DNA of 64,000 nt from 630D-37 sp037478835 (GCA_037478835.1 JBBFLV010000002.1:1-64000), one strand, 5' to 3'; numbered from the stretch's first letter, positions 51,604 to 60,316 are shown. Notes: generated by a model not told the origin, from the letters alone. Translations and numbers: made by a program.

Positions 51604-51720
51604 TCACCAGGCAAAGCGCGGGGACGTATGACGACGTGCCCATTCTCCCAGCAACAGCAGGAGCAACACGGGCAGAACAACGCGGGCGATCAGTAGGATG
51701 GTGAACATTTTGACCAACAT
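51604..51720 (-). CDS. 38-residue single-helix membrane protein
   Basis: A strong ribosome site AGGAGG lies 5 nt before the ATG. The protein is one Leu/Val-rich helix (about residues 4-25) with a basic C-terminal tail ending in RFAW. It is the first gene of the octaheme operon, 8 bp before the CW protein gene. It is probably an accessory or stabilising subunit of the membrane complex. Confidence 0.6.
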   Translation of the reverse strand: MLVKMFTILLIARVVLPVLLLLLLGEWARRHTSPRFAW

Positions 51721-51841
51721 GGCAGCCTCCTTTCCGGAAACATCTTCCGGTTTCAATATAGGGCTTGCCACGTGGGGAAGTAAATTCGGAGATCTCCCCA
51801 TTTTTTTAGCCGGTGAGGCACATTTTTCCTTATCTGTTCAT

Positions 51842-51895
51842 TGGGAAATTTCACCCATGCTTCTGCCCCCAGGCGATGGGAACTTTCCCCCATGC
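51842..51895. repeat. Two copies of a TGGGAA-N-TTTC-N-CCCATGC element
   Basis: The copies lie at 51842-51860 and 51877-51895, 35 bp apart (17 of 19 bases identical). Each has TGGG/CCCA arms and could be an operator. They are about 120-175 bp upstream of the octaheme operon start. Confidence 0.5.
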
Positions 51896-52192
51896 TCCCG
51901 ATCCTCGAATGGGGTGAACACCCCAAGAGGAGAAAAAGCCGGGGTGAGTTCGCCTCATTTCCGCCAGCGATCAACTTCTCCGTGGATCGGTCATTGGATG
52001 ATCTTCACCTCGCTCGCCAGTGCTCAACTTGCTTTCCCCCGGCGAAGAATCGTCTAGTGCTACTGGATTGCAGGTTCATTTGGTTAATTCGAAACCAGGA
52101 AGGCCGGATACTGAATGCCAAACGTGTGGAATCGGTACACTTGCGCTTAAAAAGTCCTATCCCAAATGTCAAACAACCTGCCATCTCCGGGG

Positions 52193-52198
52193 TATAAT
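52193..52198 (+). promoter_or_regulatory. -10 box of the UMF1 operon
   Basis: TATAAT preceded by GGGG, 42 nt before the start codon. No consensus -35. Confidence 0.5.
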
Positions 52199-52240
52199 CA
52201 AGGCATTCGCCAAACACACTTTCAACAGGAGGAGAGAGCG

Positions 52241-53587
52241 ATGGAGCACGCATCACCGCAACCCCGCTCCACCCGCCGTGAACGGGTGGCGTGGTATCTG
52301 TACGATTTCGGCAATTCGGCCTATGCTTCGGTCGTTTTGCTGGCGGTCTATTCGGCCTATTTCAAAAACCAGGTGGTGGGAGGGGCCGAAGGATCGCGGC
52401 TCTGGGGGTTGACGATCTCGATCGCCATGATCCTGGTGGCCATTTCGGCGCCGATCATGGGGGCGATTGCCGATTACTCCGGGGCCAAGAAGCGTTTTCT
52501 GTTCTTCTTCACCGTTCTTGCGGTCGTCTTCACCGGCCTGCTCTTTTTCACCCAGAAAGGTACCGTGCTCATGGCGGTGCTTTTCTTTTTGCTGGCCGAG
52601 ATCGGCTACCGGGCGGCCCAGGTCTTCTACGATGCGCTGCTGCCGGAGATCGCCGCGCCGGAAGAAATGGGACGGATCGCCGGCACGGGATGGGCGATCG
52701 GCTCGGCCGGGGGCATCGTCATCCTATTGCTGATCCTGCCGCCGATTTTGCTCAGCCAGAACAACCTGCTGGTGGTGCGCAGCACGCTGGTGATCACAGC
52801 CGTTTTCTTTGCCTTGGCCGCGCTGCCGGTCTTTTTCTGGCTGCGAGAGCGTGCCCAACCCCAACCCTTGCCACCCGGCGAAAACTACCTCAGCATTGCC
52901 TTCCGTCAGCTGCGGGAGACCATCCGGACGGCGAGCGGATTCAAAGAATTCCTGAAGTTTATGCTGGCCTTCCTGATCTACAACGAAGGCGTGATCATCG
53001 CCCTGGATTTTGCCGCCATCTTGGGTTCGGTTTTGTTCGGCCTGCAGCAGACGGGGTTGATCATCTTTTTCATCATCGTCCAGGCGACCAACGTCTTGGG
53101 CGCTTTGTTCTTCGGAAACCTGCAAGATCGCCTCGGCGGAAAACGCGCCCTGACCTTTTCGATCCTGCTGATGGTTGCCTGTATTGCGGCTTTGTACTTT
53201 GGGAAAACGCAAGTGCATTTCTTTGTCATCGGAGCGTTTGTCGGCGTGGCGATGGCCGGCATTCAATCGGTCAGCCGCGCCATGGTAGCGACCTTCAGCC
53301 CTCCCGGCAAAAGCGCCGAGTTCTTCGGCTTCTTTGCGCTCACCGGGCGCACGTCCTCGTTCATCGGCCCGGCGATCTTCGGTTGGCTGGCGGCAGAGGC
53401 TACGCTGTGGTATCAGCGACAGGGGCTGGATGCCCTGCCGGCCGAGCAATCCGGTCACCGCTTGGCCATGCTCTCCATAGCCGTTTTCCTGTTGATCGGC
53501 TGGGCGTTGATGGGCTTTGTTAACGAGGAGAAAGCTCGGCAGGCGGCGCTGTTGAATGGCAAGAGGCTTCCTACCGTCGAAGGATGA
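52241..53587 (+). CDS. UMF1-family (Atg22-like) MFS transporter
   Basis: 448 residues with about 12 helices. The N-terminal WYLYDFGNSAYASVVL is the family signature of UMF1/Atg22-like permeases, and the loop DYSGAKKRFLF matches MFS motif A. Related eukaryotic proteins export amino acids from vacuoles; bacterial substrates are unknown. AGGAGG lies upstream of the ATG at 52241; a frame opening at 52166 lies before the -10 box. It is first in an operon with two dehydrogenases and a ThDP enzyme, so it may import their substrate. Confidence 0.87.
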   Translation: MEHASPQPRSTRRERVAWYLYDFGNSAYASVVLLAVYSAYFKNQVVGGAEGSRLWGLTISIAMILVAISAPIMGAIADYSGAKKRFLFFFTVLAVVFTGLLFFTQKGTVLMAVLFFLLAEIGYRAAQVFYDALLPEIAAPEEMGRIAGTGWAIGSAGGIVILLLILPPILLSQNNLLVVRSTLVITAVFFALAALPVFFWLRERAQPQPLPPGENYLSIAFRQLRETIRTASGFKEFLKFMLAFLIYNEGVIIALDFAAILGSVLFGLQQTGLIIFFIIVQATNVLGALFFGNLQDRLGGKRALTFSILLMVACIAALYFGKTQVHFFVIGAFVGVAMAGIQSVSRAMVATFSPPGKSAEFFGFFALTGRTSSFIGPAIFGWLAAEATLWYQRQGLDALPAEQSGHRLAMLSIAVFLLIGWALMGFVNEEKARQAALLNGKRLPTVEG

Positions 53588-53605
53588 GGACTTTCATCCC
53601 TAGAG

Positions 53606-54475
53606 ATGGCTATGGATTGTGAGAAAACAGGACCCGGCCCGGTGGTGATGATCACCGGCGCGGCCAGCGGCATCGGCCGACACTGGGCCGGTGTCCTGCA
53701 GGCACGTTCGGAATATCGGCTGTTGCTGGGCGATGTGGACGAGCAGGGATTGCGGGCCGCGTTCCGCGAAAGCGAGCGTTTGCGTCTTTTCCCGCTCGAT
53801 GTGCGCCGCCCGGCCGATTGGCAAGCGATGATCGCAGAGGCGCTTCGGCGTTTTGGGCGGATTGATTATCTTTTCAACATCGCCGGCGGTGGTCGCCCGG
53901 CCTTTTTGCTCGATCAATCGCTCGAAAACCTGGAATGGATCCTGGATGTGAACCTGAAAGGACCGTTGCTGGGCATGCGCTTGGTCGGGGAGGTGATGGT
54001 TCGTCAAGGCCGGGGGCATATTGTGAACGTCGCTTCGCTGGCGGGACTTTCGCCAACGCCCGGCAACTCGATCTATTCTGCCGCAAAAGGCGGGTTACGG
54101 AACGCTTCCCTCGCTGCGGCGATCGAATGGCGCCGGCGCGGGGTGGCGGTTACGGTCATCTCGCCCGATTTGGTGGATACGCCGATTATGGCACGTCACC
54201 TGAAATACGGCGGTGAAGAGGTCGCGCTGACGTATACCGGCGTCGTGCTCACGGTCGAGGACCTGGAGCGTGCCTTTTGGGAAGCCATGCGAAAGCGCCC
54301 CTTGGAGATCGTCCTTCCGCGTTGGCGCGGCTGGTTGACCAAGCTCAATCACGCCTTCCCTTCCCTGATGCTCTGGCTCTACGAGCCGTTGAAGCGACGA
54401 GGGCTCAAGCGATTGGCACAGATTCGACGTGAACGAGGCATTTTCCCCGATGATCTCGCAGACAAAGTACCGTAA
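53606..54475 (+). CDS. Short-chain dehydrogenase/reductase
   Basis: 289 residues. Rossmann motif TGAASGIG (17-24), NIAGG in place of NNAG, catalytic Ser in NVASLAG, and SIYSAAKGG with the Tyr-x3-Lys pair. The C-terminal 60 residues form a basic helical tail (WRGWLTKLNHAF) that could touch the membrane. The substrate is unknown. The start lies 18 bp after the UMF1 gene, and its end overlaps the epimerase-type gene. Confidence 0.88.
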   Translation: MAMDCEKTGPGPVVMITGAASGIGRHWAGVLQARSEYRLLLGDVDEQGLRAAFRESERLRLFPLDVRRPADWQAMIAEALRRFGRIDYLFNIAGGGRPAFLLDQSLENLEWILDVNLKGPLLGMRLVGEVMVRQGRGHIVNVASLAGLSPTPGNSIYSAAKGGLRNASLAAAIEWRRRGVAVTVISPDLVDTPIMARHLKYGGEEVALTYTGVVLTVEDLERAFWEAMRKRPLEIVLPRWRGWLTKLNHAFPSLMLWLYEPLKRRGLKRLAQIRRERGIFPDDLADKVP

Positions 54476-55433
54476 AGTGTTCATCACCGGTGCCTTAGGC
54501 TTTTTGGGCCGTGCCTTGCGTGAGCGCTACCTTGCGCTGGGGGCCGAAGTCGTGGGTCTGGATATACGCGCCGAACCGGCGCTGGGAGTGGTGGCAGGGG
54601 ATGTGAGCCATCCCGAAGGATGGATGGAAGCCCTAACGGGCTGTGACCTGGTGATCCATACTGCGGCGCTGGTTACCAACAATATGACGAAGGCCGAGGC
54701 CTGGCGCGTCAATGTGCTCGGCACGCGGCGGGTGCTGGAAGCGGCCCAGAAGTCCGGCGCGCGCCGCTTTGTGCATATCTCGTCTCTGGCGACGATGCGT
54801 TTTATCATCGAGGACCAGGCAGACGAGACCGCGCCGGTCATGCCCACCGGCAATCCGTATGTGGATAGCAAGATCGCGGCCGAACATGCCGTCCTGGCCG
54901 CCCATGCCGCCGGTGAGATTCCTTGCACCATCCTTCGTCCGGCCGATATCTACGGTCCCGGCTCGCGCCCGTGGACGATCGTGCCGGTGCAGATGATCAA
55001 AAAGGGCCTGTTCTTCCTGCCGGCCTATGGGCAAGGGCTTTTCCGCGCCGTTTATCTTGACGATCTGGTGAACGGTGTGGTGCTGGCGGCGGAAGCGGAT
55101 GTGGCGATCGGGCAGATCTTCTTGCTCGGTGGGGAACAGGCTATCCCGTGTAAGGAATTTTTCGGGCATTACTATCGCATGTTGGGCAAAAAGGGCCCTC
55201 CTGTGCTGAGCACCGGCGCGGCGATTGCGCTGGCCGAGGCCGGCCGCCTGCTCTTTCGCCTTTTGGGCAAGCCGACGGAATTGGGGCGCGGCGCCATGGA
55301 AATGCTTTCCAAAAAGACTACGGTCTCCAATGCCAAGGCGCGCCGTCTCCTAGGCTGGCAGCCACAGGTGGACCTGGAAGAGGGCATGCGGCGCACCGAA
55401 ATCTGGTTGCGAGAACGAAAATTCATTCCCTGA
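54450..55433 (+). CDS. NAD-dependent epimerase/dehydratase family protein (extended SDR)
   Basis: About 327 residues. The NAD site is FITGALGFLGRAL, and the catalytic Tyr-x3-Lys lies in YVDSKIAAE after HISSLA. The later RPADIYGPG and DDLVNGVVLA fit the 3-beta-hydroxysteroid dehydrogenase or sugar epimerase branch. The start is not certain: an ATG at 54450 is used, and a GTG at 54429 with no better ribosome site is the alternative. It overlaps the SDR by 26 bp and precedes the ThDP enzyme by 12 bp. Confidence 0.85.
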   Translation: MISQTKYRKVFITGALGFLGRALRERYLALGAEVVGLDIRAEPALGVVAGDVSHPEGWMEALTGCDLVIHTAALVTNNMTKAEAWRVNVLGTRRVLEAAQKSGARRFVHISSLATMRFIIEDQADETAPVMPTGNPYVDSKIAAEHAVLAAHAAGEIPCTILRPADIYGPGSRPWTIVPVQMIKKGLFFLPAYGQGLFRAVYLDDLVNGVVLAAEADVAIGQIFLLGGEQAIPCKEFFGHYYRMLGKKGPPVLSTGAAIALAEAGRLLFRLLGKPTELGRGAMEMLSKKTTVSNAKARRLLGWQPQVDLEEGMRRTEIWLRERKFIP

Positions 55434-55445
55434 TGGAGGATCACC

Positions 55446-57158
55446 ATGAGCGAAATCACCGTAGGCGAATTGCTGGCGCGCTGTCTACAGGCTGAGGGGA
55501 TCGAGATGATGTTCGGCATTGTGGATGGGGCGCACATCCCGTTCACCAGCCAAGCGGCGCGCTATGGCATTCGGCACATTAATTGCCGCCACGAAGAGGG
55601 TGCGGTGCATATGGCGGAAGGATACAGCCGTCTGGCGCGCAAAGCCAGTGTGGTGATCGGCAGTCCCGGCCCAGGCGGGGCGAACATGCTGGCCGGCCTG
55701 AGCAGTGCCCATGCCGAGGGACATCCCATCCTGGCCATTGCCGCGACGCGCCGTCGTCTGACCACCGATCCCGATCGCGGCGGAGCCTGGCAGGCCACCA
55801 ACCTGATCGAAATGGCGCGGCCGATCACCAAGTTCAGCGCTATGGTGCGCCAAGCCGAGCGTCTGCCGGAAATGGTGCGCGCCGCATTCCGCGCCATGTG
55901 GACCGGTCGTCCTGGCCCGGCTTTCCTGGCCATTCCCGATGAATTGCTGGCAGCGAAAATCGAGGAAGAAAAAGCGCCCATCTACCCGCCGCAACGGTAT
56001 CGGATGTTGCACATGGGGAGCGGCGATCGGCGCTGGATCGAGCAGGCCGCCGAGTGGCTGGCGGGCGCGAAAAAGCCTTTTCTCCATGCCGGCAAAGGGG
56101 TGTTATGGGCCGATGCCGCCGCCGAATTCCTGGCTCTTGGCAACTATCTGGCGGCCGGAATGAGCGCCAGCTTGGGAGCCCGCGGCGTCGTGCCGGAGGA
56201 CCACCCGCATTATTTTTCCCTGCTCGATATGCAAGCACTGGCGCTGGCGCGCAACGAAGCAGATGTGATCCTGGTCGTCGGCTCGCGGCTGGGGGAATAC
56301 GATGGATGGGGCATGCCGCCAGCCTGGGGCGATCCCGCACGTCAGAAGACGATCCAGATCGATAGCGATCCCTTCTCCATCGGCCTGAACCGACCGGTTG
56401 ATTTGGGGATCGTGGCCGATGCCAAACAAGCCCTCACGGAGCTGCTGGAAGCGGTCAAGGCGCGCACCGCTCCCCGTTCGGCGATGCCCGATCTCGACCG
56501 TTACCGAGCGCTCAGCCAGCAAACGATCGCCCAGGGAATGCAATATCTCACGGCGCCGGCGGCACAAGGCCTGAATCCGGGGCAAATGGTCTTCGCGGCG
56601 CGCACGTTCTTCCCCCGCAATGCGGTCACCGTTTTGGATGGTGGGAATACGACCTTGTGGGGAGTCGCTTACAACCCGATCTATGAACCGTATAGCTTCC
56701 TTTATTCGGTCAAGATGGGCTATCTCGGCACGGGCATCCCGTTTGCGATTGGGGCTAAGCTGGCAGACCCGTCGCGCCTGGTCTATTGCATCACCGGAGA
56801 CGGTGCGGCCGGCTTCAACATCATGGAAATGGAAACCGCCTTGCGCGAGAACGCCCCGGTGATCGTCATTGTGGCGGTGGATAGTGGCTGGGGCATGGAG
56901 CGGAGCGCCCATCAGTTCGCCGGTGTCCCGGCGGAGCAACAGCAAGGCGTGGAAATCTCTGCTGAAACGCGCTACGATCTCATTGCGCAGGGAATGGGGT
57001 GCTATGGCGAGAAGGTGGAAAGTCTGGAAGAATTCGCGCCGGCGCTGGAACGGGCGGTGAAATCCGGCAAACCGGCCGTGCTCCATGTGGTGGTCGATCC
57101 GCAGCTGAACGCCGATCCGCCGGGCTATAAGCAATTCCGCTACATTCGTACACTGTAG
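55446..57158 (+). CDS. ThDP-dependent enzyme of the acetolactate synthase / benzoylformate decarboxylase superfamily
   Basis: 570 residues. Three domains are in the usual order: PYR (about 1-180), a middle domain (about 190-335) and PP (about 375-560). The catalytic Glu is E50 in RHEEGAVHMAEGY. The cofactor motif GDG lies at 451-453, but the usual NN pair 27 residues on reads VD (478-479), so the Mg2+ ligand Asn becomes Asp. No clear FAD- or CoA-specific signature is seen. It probably acts as a 2-oxoacid decarboxylase or carboligase. GGAGG precedes the ATG, and two hairpins follow the stop. Confidence 0.87.
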   Translation: MSEITVGELLARCLQAEGIEMMFGIVDGAHIPFTSQAARYGIRHINCRHEEGAVHMAEGYSRLARKASVVIGSPGPGGANMLAGLSSAHAEGHPILAIAATRRRLTTDPDRGGAWQATNLIEMARPITKFSAMVRQAERLPEMVRAAFRAMWTGRPGPAFLAIPDELLAAKIEEEKAPIYPPQRYRMLHMGSGDRRWIEQAAEWLAGAKKPFLHAGKGVLWADAAAEFLALGNYLAAGMSASLGARGVVPEDHPHYFSLLDMQALALARNEADVILVVGSRLGEYDGWGMPPAWGDPARQKTIQIDSDPFSIGLNRPVDLGIVADAKQALTELLEAVKARTAPRSAMPDLDRYRALSQQTIAQGMQYLTAPAAQGLNPGQMVFAARTFFPRNAVTVLDGGNTTLWGVAYNPIYEPYSFLYSVKMGYLGTGIPFAIGAKLADPSRLVYCITGDGAAGFNIMEMETALRENAPVIVIVAVDSGWGMERSAHQFAGVPAEQQQGVEISAETRYDLIAQGMGCYGEKVESLEEFAPALERAVKSGKPAVLHVVVDPQLNADPPGYKQFRYIRTL

Positions 57159-57179
57159 CACAAACGCTAGCGTTTGTGC
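57158..57179. terminator. Perfect palindromic hairpin after the ThDP gene
   Basis: The 22-bp perfect palindrome GCACAAACGCT/AGCGTTTGTGC begins at the last base of the stop codon. It is followed by six A on the plus strand, so it may serve minus-strand transcripts or just stabilise the mRNA end. Confidence 0.5.
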
Positions 57180-57187
57180 AAAAAATC

Positions 57188-57215
57188 ATCCCCAACCGCA
57201 TGGTTGGGGATTTTT
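57188..57215. terminator. Bidirectional terminator between the ThDP operon and tRNA-Ser
   Basis: A 10-bp stem ATCCCCAACC/GGTTGGGGAT with loop GCAT and a T-run on the plus strand. On the minus strand the stem is followed by GATTTTTT, which would end the tRNA-Ser transcript. Confidence 0.8.
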
Positions 57216-57309
57216 GGCGGGGAGGACAGGATTCGAACCTGCGACCGAGGTTTATAGCCCCGGTAACCGCTTAGCAGGCGGCCCCATTCGACCACTCTGG
57301 CACCTCCCC
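57215..57309 (-). tRNA. tRNA-Ser (anticodon GCU)
   Basis: Class II tRNA with a long variable arm. Acceptor GGGGAGG pairs with CCTCCCC, the anticodon loop is CTGCTAA, and the T-loop TTCGAAT is normal. The 3' CCA is encoded (57217-57215). A GGGTAAAAT-type -10 lies just upstream. Confidence 0.95.
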
Positions 57310-57352
57310 GTATCGGCGCTATTTTACCCTCAAATCGGCAATCTTACAATAG

Positions 57353-57437
57353 CGGAGGGAGTGGGATTCGAACCCACGTGGGTGTTACCCCAACCTGTTT
57401 TCAAGACAGGCGCCTTCAGCCGCTCGGCCATCCCTCC
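57353..57437 (-). tRNA. tRNA-Ser (anticodon UGA)
   Basis: Class II tRNA. Acceptor GGAGGGA/TCCCTCC, anticodon loop CTTGAAA, T-loop TTCGAAT. CCA is not encoded. A TAAAAT preceded by GG lies 7 nt before its 5' end, divergent from the era promoter. Confidence 0.95.
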
Positions 57438-57471
57438 GGCTAAAATTTTACCATAATGTGCTATCCTCTGG

Positions 57472-57477
57472 TATCAT
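57472..57477 (+). promoter_or_regulatory. -10 box of era (leaderless)
   Basis: TATCAT preceded by GG, 7 nt before the ATG at 57485. Confidence 0.45.
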
Positions 57478-57484
57478 CAGACCT

Positions 57485-58399
57485 ATGAGCAACGAATACC
57501 ATTCCGGTTTTGTCGCCGTTCTCGGACGTCCGAACGTCGGTAAATCTACCCTGATCAACTCCCTGCTGGGACAAAAGATCGCCCCGGTTTCGCCGCGCCC
57601 GCAAACCACGCGCCGGCGCCAGCTGGGGATTTTGACCCTTCCCGAAGCGCAGCTGATCTTCGTGGATACGCCCGGCATTCACCTGCCGCGGCATAAGCTG
57701 GGTGAATTCCTCAACCAGGAAGCGACCGAAGTCCTGGAAGATGTGGATGTGCTCCTGTTCCTGGTTGACCTTTCCCTGCCCCCCGGCGAGGAAGAGCGGC
57801 TCATCGTGCAGCGCATTCGGGAAGCGAGTGCCGAAGATCGGGTGATCCTCGGCCTGAACAAATGCGACCTGCTGCCCGAAGGGGAATGGGAAAGCCACGC
57901 CGCGCCCTATCGTGCCTCGATCCCGCATCGGACCTCGATCTTTCTCTCTGCCACCCGTGGCGATGGGCGCGAGACGCTGATCCAGACCCTGATCCAGGCG
58001 CTTCCCGTGCAGGAGGCGCTCTACCCCGAAGATCAGGTGACCGATCTCTACGAACGCGAGATCGCCGCCGAGCTGATCCGCGAGGCCGCCTTGATCCACC
58101 TGCGCGACGAAGTCCCCCATGCGTTGGCCGTGCGTATTGACGAATATACCGAACGTGGGGAGGATGGCGCTTATATCCGTGCCACCCTGTTCGTAGAGCG
58201 CGAATCGCAGAAGGGCATCGTGATCGGCCAGGGTGGGAACATGCTCAAACGCATCGGCATCGACGCGCGTCGCGAGATCGAAGCGATGAGCGGCCGCAAG
58301 GTCTTCCTTGACCTTCACGTGAAGACGCTGCGCAACTGGCGCAACGACCCTGATGCGTTGCGGCGACTGGGTTATAAGCTAAAGGAGCGAAAGAAATGA
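57485..58399 (+). CDS. era: GTPase Era
   Basis: 304 residues. GTPase motifs are GRPNVGKST (G1), DTPG (G3) and NKCD (G4). The C-terminal KH domain carries IVIGQGGNMLKRIG. Era binds 16S rRNA near its 3' end and helps 30S assembly. The ATG at 57485 is used; a TTG or ATG nine codons upstream falls on the -10 box. It overlaps yhhN by 4 nt. Confidence 0.95.
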   Translation: MSNEYHSGFVAVLGRPNVGKSTLINSLLGQKIAPVSPRPQTTRRRQLGILTLPEAQLIFVDTPGIHLPRHKLGEFLNQEATEVLEDVDVLLFLVDLSLPPGEEERLIVQRIREASAEDRVILGLNKCDLLPEGEWESHAAPYRASIPHRTSIFLSATRGDGRETLIQTLIQALPVQEALYPEDQVTDLYEREIAAELIREAALIHLRDEVPHALAVRIDEYTERGEDGAYIRATLFVERESQKGIVIGQGGNMLKRIGIDARREIEAMSGRKVFLDLHVKTLRNWRNDPDALRRLGYKLKERKK

Positions 58400-59070
58400 A
58401 CGATCTCTGGCTGGGTCTTGCTTTGAGCACTGCGCTCGCCGATTGGGTGGCCGTGGCGAAAGGGGAAGCGCGCCTGGAGCGCTTCGCCAAACCGCTTACC
58501 TTGCTCTTTTTGCTCATCTGGTTTGCGGTGCGCACCGATCTGCAGGGGGCAAGTGCCTGGTTCTTCGCCGGCCTTTTCTTCTCCCTGCTCGGTGATGTGG
58601 CCTTGCTTTTTGAGCGCGGTTTCCTGGCGGGGCTGTTCGCCTTTCTGCTGGCGCATCTTTGCTACATTGTGGGCATTAATTCCCCTTTGGGGGAAGTTTC
58701 GCCGGTCTGGAGTCTGCCGATCGCCCTGATCCTGGCGCTGAGCGCAGCGCGGCTCTTGCGCCGCATTGCCCAAAGTTTGGCGGCACGTCAAATGCATGGC
58801 TTGATCCTACCCGTTTATGTTTACGGTCTTGTGCTGAGCCTGATGCTCCTTTCGGCGTTGATGACCCTCTTCCGCCGTGATTGGAGCACCTCTGCTGCGC
58901 TGACCCTGGCCTTCGGCGCCGCTCTCTTCTACTTTTCGGACTTGCTATTGGCCTGGGATCGCTTCGTCAACCCGCTGCGCCGTGGACGGTTGTGGAATAT
59001 GATCCTTTACCACTCAGGGCAGGTGTTGCTGGCAGTCGGAGCTTTCTGGCATTGGGGAGGAGGCCTCTGA
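58396..59070 (+). CDS. YhhN/TMEM86-family membrane protein (lysoplasmalogenase-like)
   Basis: 224 residues with about seven or eight helices. LLGDVALLFE carries the conserved GD, and YFSDLLLAWDRF the conserved SD...D pattern of the family. Animal members hydrolyse the vinyl ether bond of lysoplasmalogens, and bacterial roles are inferred from that. It starts in an ATGA overlap with era, and its stop shares the A of the SmpB start (TGATG). Confidence 0.85.
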   Translation: MNDLWLGLALSTALADWVAVAKGEARLERFAKPLTLLFLLIWFAVRTDLQGASAWFFAGLFFSLLGDVALLFERGFLAGLFAFLLAHLCYIVGINSPLGEVSPVWSLPIALILALSAARLLRRIAQSLAARQMHGLILPVYVYGLVLSLMLLSALMTLFRRDWSTSAALTLAFGAALFYFSDLLLAWDRFVNPLRRGRLWNMILYHSGQVLLAVGAFWHWGGGL

Positions 59071-59519
59071 TGAGTGAGAAGACTGTTGCCACCAACCGTA
59101 AGGCGAGTTTTGAGTATTTCATCTTGGAACGCTACGAGGCCGGGATTGCCTTGCAGGGGAGTGAGATCAAGGCGGCGCGTGCCGGGCAGATGAGCCTGAG
59201 CGAGGCCTTTGTACGGGTGGAGCCGGATGGTGCCTGGCTGATCGATGCCTATATTGCTCCCTACGATCCGGCCAGCCGCTTCAACCACGATCCGCGTCGC
59301 CCGCGGCGGCTCCTGCTTCACAAGAAGGAAATCCTGGAACTATGGGGCAAAGTGCGCCAGAAAGGGATGACGGTTATCCCAACCCGCGCCTACCTGAAGA
59401 ACGGCCGGCTGAAGGTGGAGATCGCCCTGGCGCGCGGCAAACGCGCCCACGATAAGCGCCAGGCGATCGCCGAACGCGATCGTCAACGCGAAGAAGAGCG
59501 CGAATTCCGTATTCGCTGA
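59070..59519 (+). CDS. smpB: SsrA-binding protein SmpB
   Basis: 149 residues. The family segments NRKASFEYFILERYEAGI, LQGSEIKAAR and LLLHKKEILELWGKV are present, and the C-terminal basic tail (GKRAHDKRQAIAERD) is intact. SmpB carries tmRNA to stalled ribosomes. No ssrA gene was seen in this window. GAGG lies just upstream of the ATG at 59070. Confidence 0.96.
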   Translation: MSEKTVATNRKASFEYFILERYEAGIALQGSEIKAARAGQMSLSEAFVRVEPDGAWLIDAYIAPYDPASRFNHDPRRPRRLLLHKKEILELWGKVRQKGMTVIPTRAYLKNGRLKVEIALARGKRAHDKRQAIAERDRQREEEREFRIR

Positions 59520-59535
59520 TTCGGAGGAGGCGGAT

Positions 59536-60312
59536 ATGCCTTTCACCATCGGGAGCATTAACCTATTGCCGGAAGAAGAGAAGCGGCGCATTTATTGCCG
59601 CGCCATTCCCGAGGCCCTGATCGAACGCTTTCGCCTGCCGGCGCTCGATTCGCAGCGCATTCAGCAGTTCCTGCACTTCCGCTTTGCACCGGGCAGTAGC
59701 GATGTGGAAATGGCGCTCTATCACGAGCCGCGCTTTCCGGACCCGGTGCTTTTTGCCCATTTGACCGATACCCTGAACGGGCAGATCCACGTCCTGCTCT
59801 ATATCCTCAACGATCCGGATTCGCCCCGCTTCGACGTCGATCGCATGCCGGATGGCACCCCTACGCGTTTTGGCATCCTGCGCCGCAACTTGGAGGCCGA
59901 AAAAGCCGCCCTGGAGGCCGGCCTGGCGCCGGGTCAGGTGCGCCGCGGCCTGCGCTTGCTCGGTCAGGCCATTCAGACCTTTGAGCGTTTTGTGCAGAGC
60001 TTGGGGCAGGAACTGTATTTTGTCGAGCCCCTCTACTATCATAATGCCGTGATCTTTGAGCGCTATGGCTTCGCCTACCAGCAGGGACGTAAATTGATGG
60101 AGCGCATTCAGGCCGGCTTCTCTCCTGGCGGCGATCTCATCCCTTTGCTGGATGGTTCTCCCTTCCGCCGGCCCGAAGCGGTGAACAGCATTCGCCTGCG
60201 CTCTTGGGCGATCCACGATGGCATTCTCGGCGAACCGTTCACCAATGTGACCATGTATAAGTATGTGGGACGCTCGGCGGGGGTGAATACCTGCGGCGAT
60301 TGTGCCTGGTAA
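59536..60312 (+). CDS. Hypothetical protein, possibly conserved in the lineage
   Basis: 258 residues, no signal peptide or membrane helix. A GNAT-like stretch (YYHNAVIFERYGFAYQQGRKLMERI) near residue 175 recalls the C-terminal part of acetyltransferases, but the acetyl-CoA loop is not clear. The C-terminus ends in TCGDCAW with two cysteines. GGAGGAGG precedes the ATG. It follows smpB by 16 bp and ends at a hairpin. Function unknown. Confidence 0.65.
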   Translation: MPFTIGSINLLPEEEKRRIYCRAIPEALIERFRLPALDSQRIQQFLHFRFAPGSSDVEMALYHEPRFPDPVLFAHLTDTLNGQIHVLLYILNDPDSPRFDVDRMPDGTPTRFGILRRNLEAEKAALEAGLAPGQVRRGLRLLGQAIQTFERFVQSLGQELYFVEPLYYHNAVIFERYGFAYQQGRKLMERIQAGFSPGGDLIPLLDGSPFRRPEAVNSIRLRSWAIHDGILGEPFTNVTMYKYVGRSAGVNTCGDCAW

Positions 60313-60316
60313 GAAA

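Larger units (their letters stand above)
51721..52240. other. Divergent control region of the octaheme operon and the UMF1 operon
   Basis: 520 bases with no convincing gene. It contains two copies of a 19-bp near-repeat, a small hairpin TGGGGT-GAAC-ACCCCA just after them, a possible TATATT on the minus strand near 51754-51759, and a plus-strand -10 at 52193. Confidence 0.6.
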
